A stretch of DNA of 48,751 nt from a virus. Of this stretch, positions 44,201 to 48,751 are shown in pieces. Positions within the stretch are counted from its first letter, which is position 1. Each line of letters begins with the position of its first letter. Location of the stretch: positions 1-48,751 of the IMG/VR virus record IMGVR_UViG_3300046524_000034; one strand, written 5' to 3'. The position numbers and the translations under genes were made by a program. Under the pieces are notes generated by a model, which was not told the DNA's origin, did not search any database, and saw nothing but the letters and a program-made list of their open reading frames with translations.

Positions 44201-45282
44201 ATGGTGATGGACGACGAGAGGTCGTCGAACATCTGGCCCAAAGCGGGGCTGAGGGAGGTGCCGAGGTTCGAGGCGAACGAGCCGAAGAACCCGCCGAGTT
44301 CGGTGGCCGTGTCCGCCACGCCCTTGCGGAACGCGGGGAGCAGGGAGTCGACCATCTCCTTGATCGGCTCGCGGGCCTTGTCCCAGAAGTTGGCGCTGAT
44401 GACGTTCTGGAGTTCCGAGAGAGTCTGCTTGACCTCGGGGATCTCCTTGTTGAAGTCCTTCAGTGCGGCGATCGTGACGCCGAGACCGACCGCGAAGCCT
44501 CCGATGAGGCCGGGGAGCAGGGCTACCGTCGGCCCGATCTGCGCGAGCGACGCCGACAGGGAGAAGAGGTTGCTCGCGGCGGACAGGGCGAAGCCGGCGA
44601 CACCAGCGATGGCCGCAGCCAGGGTGCCGATCACCGGGACGCTGCGGTCCAGGTTCATCAGGGTCTCGCCCAGCTCGCTGAAGAGCTTGTTCAGCACGCG
44701 GGCACCGGAGAGCATGGCGAGCGCCGTGCCCACCTTGGCGACCGCGGCCTCGTTGAGCTTCGGGATGATCGAGACGGTGCGGGGCCGGGTCAGGACGCCA
44801 AGTCGGGCGGAGGTCGCCAGGCTTGACGAGGCGGCGACGTCCGGCTCGATCTTGATCTTCAGCGGGGAGTGATGGTCGCGCCAGTCGTTGAGCTGGTCGG
44901 ACATCTTCCGCAGCGACTCGTCGCTGATCTTGAGCTTGACCTCGCCCGCGTCGAGCTCGGTCTGGAGCTGGACCTTCTGGCCGGTGCGTGCCTTGTCGTT
45001 GTACTTGCGGATCGCCTTGGCCAGCTCGCCCGTCATCGTCGAGGTGTCGATGCGGGTGTAGATCTTCACCTTGCGCGCGTCCGACTGGCGGTTGCGCTGG
45101 CTGATCTTGCTGATCTCGGTGAGGAGTTGCCGCTCGAAGCCGTCCATGTTCGGCATGACCTGGACTTCGACCTTGAGCTTCTTCTCGTCCTTGGCCAGTT
45201 CCTTCTCGGCCTTGCGGCGGAACTCACTGGTGTCCGGCAGGACGCGGACGCTGACGCGTCCGATGACCTGGCCCTGGGGCAT
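41287..45282 (-). CDS. Tape measure protein
   Basis: Encodes 1331 residues, the longest gene. Coiled-coil N-terminus (residues 1-160), a central region of hydrophobic repeats rich in L-x-P-x-L/I-A/G (for example LPQLSPIITLLGGALTQAFQ and LMPILVPVLQFIIEILAGAL) that would form membrane-active helices. Then come a Trp-rich segment (FFKIWWGLFKGIFTGNWDMF), a second coiled coil, and a Gly/Ser end. It sets tail length, which this size puts at about 200 nm if the usual 0.15 nm per residue holds. It follows the frameshifted chaperone pair. Confidence 0.95.
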   Translation of the reverse strand: MPQGQVIGRVSVRVLPDTSEFRRKAEKELAKDEKKLKVEVQVMPNMDGFERQLLTEISKISQRNRQSDARKVKIYTRIDTSTMTGELAKAIRKYNDKARTGQKVQLQTELDAGEVKLKISDESLRKMSDQLNDWRDHHSPLKIKIEPDVAASSSLATSARLGVLTRPRTVSIIPKLNEAAVAKVGTALAMLSGARVLNKLFSELGETLMNLDRSVPVIGTLAAAIAGVAGFALSAASNLFSLSASLAQIGPTVALLPGLIGGFAVGLGVTIAALKDFNKEIPEVKQTLSELQNVISANFWDKAREPIKEMVDSLLPAFRKGVADTATELGGFFGSFASNLGTSLSPALGQMFDDLSSSITIATGGTQAFADIIATLGKVGTSYLPQLAQWFVDISQQFADFLAAKGENGIKAEIDEGIQALKDLGGVLYNTYGILSGVAKAATEAGGTSLGSLNQALAGIHKTVDSPGFQSGLVDVFKAAHQAMDNIASQSGPAVENLFKTLGQLLTSVLPQAGEIIGTALGAIADALAQPAVTQGIETLFNGLQGAVTALAPALAPVGQALGAIFSVVGQALPIFAQLISSAITPLAGAFATLLPQLSPIITLLGGALTQAFQALAPVIEQMVPIVGNLLGQAFQFLATILPPVAAIFGQILQAVMPLASALMDALAPILPVLAQALTTIFAALQPVIAIALQIISAVITPLLPMLSEVVQSVLPPLADAISRVVEALQPFLQALLAVVNFLMPILVPVLQFIIEILAGALVAAINGVGLVLEGLKGFFVGVFDYIVGFFKIWWGLFKGIFTGNWDMFKDGFKQLWNGILGMLKGVWDTILGALEIFLNIGILGAAGKGLKAIGALFKAGWKAVGEIFTGAFAALRGYVSIGLTGIRGLVSDGIAAVGRFFSSGWTTIRTTASSALSSLVSTIGTWIGKAVTTVKGLPAKAKSALGSLGSTLMEAGKALIRGLISGISSMFGSVKSKLGDLTSKLTDWKGPLPKDKVLLYNAGVVIIKGLIKGLESQFDNVKKSLSGLTDLIGKAKLSKSVTNKVKADQAQLNSLLSDYEKLSKKVDDAKKSLADLKAAKADYAANIAQKIVDAANVTNMEGGFKGIIEQLTQARDQARHFADVLAKLKKLGLNADSFDQLAQAGPQAGMEAAEAILSAGQAGVSQVNKLEKEISSAADKVGKTASQVMYDNGIHMAEGLVKGLESQADKIEKQMLKIADSMVKAIKKALGIHSPSRVAKKLGSYFGQGFSLGVVGEKSNIAQAVEDSLLIGPTSNSTARNIASAVGSALSSGSSTGGSSKTLNYYAAPGSSLGSEEDLFAAANRARMGW

Positions 45283-45285
45283 CGC

Positions 45286-46013
45286 TTACCTCCGCTTGGC
45301 GTTGAACTTGCTGTAGAGATCCGCCACGGAGATGCGACGGCCCTTCTTGCCCTCGCCCTTGTTCTTCTTCTCGGGCTTGGGGCGGGGCCAGAGCGGGATC
45401 TTGGGCGCCTTGCCCTTGCCCCACTGGCCCGTTGCTCTGGTGTTCTGGTTGATCGCGTCGAAGATGTCGGCCTGCATGTGGCGGTCGAGCCCCCAGCCGA
45501 AGTGGTCCCTGCCGCCCGACGCGAGGGCGATGGTGAGGGACGTGTCAGGAAGCCTCTGGACAAGAGCGAGGACGAGTGCCGGCGCGGGCCCCCGACCTGC
45601 GATCACCTCAGTGAGGTCCACTCCGTAGTGGAAGAGCAGGTCGGGGTAGATGCCTTCGCCGTACTTGTCGATCAGCTCTCCGAGGCCGAGGCTTCCCCCA
45701 CCTGGGTGCCCTCGCTGTACGTCGCGAAGATCTGGGCCAGGACCGCGAGGTCGGAGCCGACCGCGTCGAGCAGCTTCTCGGCAGCCTTCGGGTTCTCGGC
45801 GACCAGGCGGACCGCGTCCGCGAGCACCAGCTCCTGGTCGACGTCGTCGCCGTCCATCTTCTCCTGGATCTTCAGGAGCTCAGCGCGCTTCTCCTTGGGC
45901 AGGCGGAGCGGGTTGACCAGGCGGGTCACGAAGCCGTCGCCCAGGTCGATGTCGGTGGAGCCGTACTTCGCTTCAGCGGCGGCACGGATGGAGTCAAGAG
46001 AGAAGCTGGCCAT
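45286..46013 (-). CDS. Tail assembly chaperone G-T, made by -1 frameshift
   Basis: Fusion product of the G frame (46013-45672) and the T frame (to 45286). The slip is predicted at GGGGGAA (45699-45693): after GTG-GGG the ribosome moves back one base and reads GGA-AGC-CTC onwards. The resulting joint encodes GSLGLGELIDKYGEGIYPDL then LFHYGVDLTEVIAGRGPAPA, a sequence typical of G-T junctions in actinophages. The T part ends in a Lys/Arg-rich tail (KPEKKNKGEGKKGRRISV). It holds the tape measure protein during tail assembly. Confidence 0.85.
45672..46013 (-). CDS. Tail assembly chaperone G
   Basis: Encodes 113 residues from ATG 46013 to TGA 45672. Helical: MASFSLDSIRAAAEAKYGST, then PLRLPKEKRAELLKIQEKMD and ADAVRLVAENPKAAEKLLDA. 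It lies between the major tail protein and tape measure genes, the invariant position for the lambda G equivalent. An in-frame extension upstream to 46118 crosses the operator-hairpin region and is unlikely. Confidence 0.9.
   Translation of the reverse strand: MASFSLDSIRAAAEAKYGSTDIDLGDGFVTRLVNPLRLPKEKRAELLKIQEKMDGDDVDQELVLADAVRLVAENPKAAEKLLDAVGSDLAVLAQIFATYSEGTQVGEASASES
45693..45699 (-). other. Programmed -1 frameshift site
   Basis: GGGGGAA read on the minus strand, 19 bases before the G-frame stop. Both frames read sensible protein only if the shift occurs here or within a few codons. Confidence 0.7.
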
Positions 46014-46088
46014 GGGGTTGCGGACCTCCAGGTAGTCGGGGGGAAGAAGAGAGCGGACCGTCGAGAGGGGGCCCCGAAGGGCCCCCGG

Positions 46089-46101
46089 TGTGCAAGGAGG
46101 T
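46089..46101 (+). promoter_or_regulatory. Stoperator-like site (left arm of hairpin)
   Basis: TGTGCAAGGAGGT on the plus strand; the right half departs from consensus. Confidence 0.35.
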
Positions 46102-46104
46102 CCG

Positions 46105-46117
46105 CGCCACTTGCACA
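46105..46117 (-). promoter_or_regulatory. Stoperator-like 13-bp site
   Basis: TGTGCAAGTGGCG, identical to the site at 35378-35390, pointing with transcription. Confidence 0.55.
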
Positions 46118-46142
46118 CCGGGGTGGTTTAGAAGACCGCCGA

Positions 46143-46880
46143 TCAGGCGGCGCCGGCCTCCCACGAGTCGCCGTCCCAGTGCGCCGTCGAGGCGTCGCCG
46201 AGGACAACGTTCTGACCCGTGGTCCAGGCCGAGCTCGGGGTCGCGATGACCGAAGCCATCGCAGCCAGGTTGGCCGGCGCGACGGAGTCGGCCGGAGTGA
46301 AGGAGCCAGGCGTACCCGCGGTCGCGCCCGTGGCGACGGAGCCGCCGAGCGGGGTGATCGCGTAGGTGTAGGTGTTGGAGCCGAAGGCCATCGGCTTCAC
46401 GCCGATCGGGAGGCCGGCGAGCGACTCGGTGTCACCGAAGGACACGTCGTCGGAGCGGTAGATCTCCGCACGCGGGGCGTAGAACGCGAAGTGGTTCTCG
46501 CCGTCCACGAACACCGCGAGGAACGCGGCGACGGTCGGGGTGGGCTCGGTCGGAACACCGACAGTGCCGTTCGGCAGGACCGGGGCGTTGGAGCCGTAGT
46601 ACAGCTTCAGGCCGGGGATGTCGAACTGCTGGAGGGTGAAGGTCATCGTCTCGGACCGGGCCGAGTACTTGGTGCGCAGGCTCTTGTTCTGGAGCGTGCC
46701 GATGACCGTGGCCTCGCCGCCCTCGGAGGCGATCGAGAAGATGTCCTCCAGCGAGGTGTGACCGACGATCGACCAAGGGGAGGTCGGGACGAGCAGGTCG
46801 TCGGGGAGGTCGGTTCCGACCGGCGCCGTCAGGTAGTTGCCGGAGCCGATGACGAGGGTGGCGTTGTCGTTCAGTGCCAC
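46143..46880 (-). CDS. Major tail protein
   Basis: Encodes 245 residues from GTG 46880 behind GGAGAACTCTTC. Beta-rich, with the typical start ALNDNATLVIGSGNYLTAPV and a central tube-forming region (TLQNKSLRTKYSARSETMTF). The C-terminal 60 residues (PGSFTPADSVAPANLAAMAS onwards) look like a small appended domain of the Ig-like/peptidase kind seen in actinophage tail tubes. Position before the chaperones is standard. It probably forms the hexameric rings of the tail tube. Confidence 0.9.
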   Translation of the reverse strand: MALNDNATLVIGSGNYLTAPVGTDLPDDLLVPTSPWSIVGHTSLEDIFSIASEGGEATVIGTLQNKSLRTKYSARSETMTFTLQQFDIPGLKLYYGSNAPVLPNGTVGVPTEPTPTVAAFLAVFVDGENHFAFYAPRAEIYRSDDVSFGDTESLAGLPIGVKPMAFGSNTYTYAITPLGGSVATGATAGTPGSFTPADSVAPANLAAMASVIATPSSAWTTGQNVVLGDASTAHWDGDSWEAGAA

Positions 46881-46892
46881 GAAGAGTTCTCC

Positions 46893-47390
46893 TTACGGGG
46901 TGGGGTACGGGCGGGTGCGCGGCTTGCGGATCTCGATGTCGTAGGTCGCCTCGTAGCGCCAGACACCGGTAGGGAGGTCCGCGTACTGGACCGGGCCGGT
47001 CGACGTCGCCCAGTCGGTGACCCGACGAGGGGCGGACGCGAGGTCGACTCGGGTGATGTGGCCGCGCGAGGGCACGACCTTCTGCGAGAGCCAGGCGTCG
47101 CGGATGACCACGCGCACTGCCTCGGAGAGGATCGCTGCGTCTTCGTCGCCATCGGGGTCCTGACAGAAGACGTGCACCGCGACGCGAGCTGCGTCGAGGA
47201 ATCGGGTGTCGCCCTGCCAGTTCCCGAAGGACGGGTCACGGCGAACGAGTACGAGGGGGAACGTCTGGTCCTTGGCGATCAGGGACCGGACCTGGATGCC
47301 AGGCAGTCCGTCGCGCAGGATCGCGAGCATGAGGTCTTCGACCGGGGAGAGCTCGGCGAGCGCCTTGATGTAGGCGGGCAGTCCGGCCAT
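46893..47390 (-). CDS. Tail terminator protein
   Basis: Encodes 165 residues from ATG 47390, overlapping the upstream stop. An N-terminal helix (YIKALAELSPVEDLMLAILR) is followed by alternating strands (FPLVLVRRDPSFGNWQGDTR, then RVAVHVFCQDPDGDEDAAIL) and a basic C-terminus (ATYDIEIRKPRTRPYPTP). This is the layout of the DUF3168/gpU-type tail terminator class. It sits directly before the major tail gene. Confidence 0.8.
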   Translation of the reverse strand: MAGLPAYIKALAELSPVEDLMLAILRDGLPGIQVRSLIAKDQTFPLVLVRRDPSFGNWQGDTRFLDAARVAVHVFCQDPDGDEDAAILSEAVRVVIRDAWLSQKVVPSRGHITRVDLASAPRRVTDWATSTGPVQYADLPTGVWRYEATYDIEIRKPRTRPYPTP

Positions 47391-47845
47391 CAGCCTCGAC
47401 CCCCGCCGCGCTTCTTGCCGGCCCGGATCTTGACCTTGCGCTTCTTGGGCTTGGCCTTGGGGCCGCTCTTCCGAGGCAGGTGCGACGCCTCTTCGAGGAT
47501 GTGCAGGCCCTCCATGGCGCCGACCGTGTACTCGTTGACGACCTTGCCCTGGGAGTCGACCACCTCGACGTCGTACGCCTGGCGGCCGAACTCGATCGAC
47601 AGGGCCGAGTTCGAGTTGGACTTGGCGTTGGTGCCGTTGGCGTCGGACAGGACCACGTAGGCGTCGATGTCGCCCTTGGCGATGTCGATCTGCGCGATGC
47701 CGTCCACGCGGTGGGCGAGCAGGAGCTCCTCGGCGCGCACGCCGATCTCGAAGGCACGCTGGTCGACCTCGGCCTGGACCTCGGGGAGGGAGGCGATGAA
47801 CTCCGCCATGTTCTTGCCGTTGAGGCCCTTGTAGATGTAGGCCAT
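47390..47845 (-). CDS. HK97 gp10-like head-tail connector
   Basis: Encodes 151 residues from ATG 47845, overlapping the previous stop (ATGA-type). N-terminal helices (NMAEFIASLPEVQAEVDQRA, FEIGVRAEELLLAHRV) lead into a beta core (GDIDAYVVLSDANGTNAKSN, SALSIEFGRQAYDVEV). The tail is very basic and ends in KKRGGGRG. It has the size, order and general shape of gp10-type neck proteins. Confidence 0.8.
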   Translation of the reverse strand: MAYIYKGLNGKNMAEFIASLPEVQAEVDQRAFEIGVRAEELLLAHRVDGIAQIDIAKGDIDAYVVLSDANGTNAKSNSNSALSIEFGRQAYDVEVVDSQGKVVNEYTVGAMEGLHILEEASHLPRKSGPKAKPKKRKVKIRAGKKRGGGRG

Positions 47846-48186
47846 CAGCTCGGCCTCTCGCGCACGTCGATGGACCAGTGCCTGGTCCTGCGCTCGCCGT
47901 GGTGGTAGGCCGGCGGGGTCACGACGTCCCAGACCTTGCCGAGCATCTCGACGCGCGACCACAGCTCAACGCCTTCGAGGTTGGCGTCCACGACCATGCG
48001 CGTGATGTTGATCTGCTGCTGACCGGGAACCTCGGCTCGGGCCGAGCGCTGCGGGATCAGCGCGCACCGGACGCGATGCGGGCCGTCTGCGTCGGCGACC
48101 AGAACTTCGTTGCCGCGGTTGTCGACGTGGTAGCGGGCCTTCCAGATGGTGGCCTCGACTCCGCGCCTGCGCTGCATCGAGCTCAC
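47845..48186 (-). CDS. Head-closure protein
   Basis: Encodes 113 residues from GTG 48186 (overlapping the preceding stop). A beta-barrel-like sequence: VEATIWKARYHVDNRGNEVL, then HRVRCALIPQRSARAEVPGQ and EMLGKVWDVVTPPAYHHGER. It is of the size and position of SPP1 gp16/HK97 head-closure proteins that cap the connector. The assignment is from order. Confidence 0.75.
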   Translation of the reverse strand: MSSMQRRRGVEATIWKARYHVDNRGNEVLVADADGPHRVRCALIPQRSARAEVPGQQQINITRMVVDANLEGVELWSRVEMLGKVWDVVTPPAYHHGERRTRHWSIDVRERPS

Positions 48187-48659
48187 CAGGGCTCCACCTC
48201 ATCCGAGAAGAGGGGGAACGGCTTGGAGTCCGGGGTCGGCTGTGCGACCGGGACCAGGCCGGCCACCACGGGCCGGCGTACCGAGTTCCAGGCGGAGACC
48301 TGCGCCGAGTACAGGCCGGGCTTGCGTCCGCCGATCTCGGCCAGGAGCTTCTGCTCCTCCGCCGTGAAGTGGACGGTGCCGGCCTCCTCGCCCTGGCTGT
48401 CGTTCCAGCCGAGCGTCTCGTCGCCCGCTCGGGACTGCGTGTAGCCCGAGGGGTTGTCCATGTACCGCTTGCACGCCTTCAGGACCAGCGTCCGTATCAG
48501 GCGAGGGGCGGAGGATGCGTCCGGCCAGTCGCGGCCGGCGTGGAAGCTGGCCAGGTCGGAGGCGTCCTCCAGGGCTGAGGTCGCGATGCGCTCCTCGTCA
48601 GCGTCGAGCGTCCAGTCGAGGCGGGCCTTCAGCTCATCGAGTGTGGCGAAGTTCGCCAA
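48183..48659 (-). CDS. Head-tail connector (adaptor) protein
   Basis: Encodes 158 residues. TTG 48659 is used because AAGGAGAACCATC lies before it and the frame begins MANFATLDELKARLDWTLDA. A helical N-terminal half (ALEDASDLASFHAGRDWPDA, LIRTLVLKACKRYMDNPSGY) matches adaptor proteins (HK97 gp6/SPP1 gp15 class) that bind the portal. The C-terminus is Pro-rich. It follows what appears to be the end of the capsid gene. Confidence 0.8.
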   Translation of the reverse strand: MANFATLDELKARLDWTLDADEERIATSALEDASDLASFHAGRDWPDASSAPRLIRTLVLKACKRYMDNPSGYTQSRAGDETLGWNDSQGEEAGTVHFTAEEQKLLAEIGGRKPGLYSAQVSAWNSVRRPVVAGLVPVAQPTPDSKPFPLFSDEVEPW

Positions 48660-48695
48660 GATGGTTCTCCTTCACTCACGGGGAGGGGCGGGATG

Positions 48696-48708
48696 CGCAA
48701 CTTGCACA
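48696..48708 (-). promoter_or_regulatory. Stoperator-like 13-bp site
   Basis: TGTGCAAGTTGCG in the gap between the apparent capsid gene end and the connector gene; identical to the site at 6856. Confidence 0.55.
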
Positions 48709-48731
48709 CCCCGCCCCACTCAGCCGATGGA

Positions 48732-48751
48732 TCAGACGCCAGCGCCGTCAG
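48732..48751 (-). CDS. Probable 3' end of major capsid protein gene
   Basis: Only the last six codons are visible: ...DGAGV then TGA at 48734-48732. The neighbouring connector gene and the head-gene order make the major capsid protein the natural candidate. The call rests on position alone because almost none of the protein is in the window. Confidence 0.35.

Larger units (their letters stand above)
46083..46123. repeat. Inverted pair of stoperator half sites forming a hairpin
   Basis: CCCCGGTGTGCAAG (46083-46096) and CTTGCACACCGGGG (46110-46123) pair perfectly over 14 bases with a 13-base loop, between the major tail and chaperone genes. It could be a terminator or attenuator as well as a double binding site. 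Confidence 0.7.

Noticed and set aside
41275-44826. A 1183-codon rightward frame opposite the tape measure gene
   Set aside because: A shadow of the high-GC tape measure gene: it is low-complexity (Asp/Glu/Arg/Gln-rich) and antiparallel to a real gene in codon register.

Overview
This window is most of the genome of a temperate, siphovirus-type phage of an actinomycete, almost certainly Streptomyces. The evidence is uniformly high GC with GC-rich third codon positions, frequent GTG and TTG starts, four-base stop/start overlaps, and a serine integrase that I recognise as close to the Sre integrase of Streptomyces phage R4. The window edge falls inside the head gene cluster: the MuF-like gene runs off the left end and what looks like the last codons of the major capsid gene enter at the right end. 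The leftward virion operon is therefore continuous across the break.

Layout. (1) 0-5.8 kb, leftward: HNH endonuclease, tRNA-Phe, a small membrane protein, a thioredoxin-fold protein, small and large terminase, portal and a MuF-like protein. (2) 5.8-7.5 kb: mostly non-coding control DNA with rightward promoters and hairpins. (3) 7.5-18 kb, rightward: about 29 small early genes, mostly of unknown function, ending in a dNMP kinase and ThyX. (4) 18-21.4 kb, lysogeny and host-like cargo: serine integrase, attP, an XRE-TPR regulator and two small Streptomyces-type genes. (5) 21.5-32.7 kb, leftward replication and nucleotide genes: class II ribonucleotide reductase, two genes resembling a split sigma factor, a metallophosphoesterase, a primase split into zinc-binding and TOPRIM genes, a resolvase-like nuclease, a DnaB/RecA-like ATPase, dCMP deaminase and a Cas4/RecB-like nuclease. 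(6) 32.7-34 kb: immunity region with an L5-type repressor and a divergent small gene. (7) 34-48.7 kb, leftward: holin-like gene, endolysin, tail fibres, tail hub, tape measure, frameshifted tail chaperones, major tail protein, and tail and head completion genes.

The most striking feature is a run of nine type II hammerhead self-cleaving ribozymes between 7.9 and 13.3 kb, on the coding strand, each just upstream of the Shine-Dalgarno sequence of a small early gene. All keep the catalytic core (CUGANGA, GAAA and a GUC cleavage site). Their stems I and III differ in sequence but still pair. The early messenger is predicted to cut itself into short units that begin with one hairpin and end with another.

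A second genome-wide system is a 13-base asymmetric site, consensus TGTG(C/T)AAGTGTGA, found about 27 times at gene boundaries and promoters. It mostly points in the direction of transcription in both the rightward and leftward arms. With the repressor at 33 kb, whose C-terminus resembles mycobacteriophage L5 gp71 repressors, this looks like an L5-style stoperator immunity system. A further 11-base box, TGTGATACTGT, occurs four times rightward and once leftward and looks like the phage's early promoter element.
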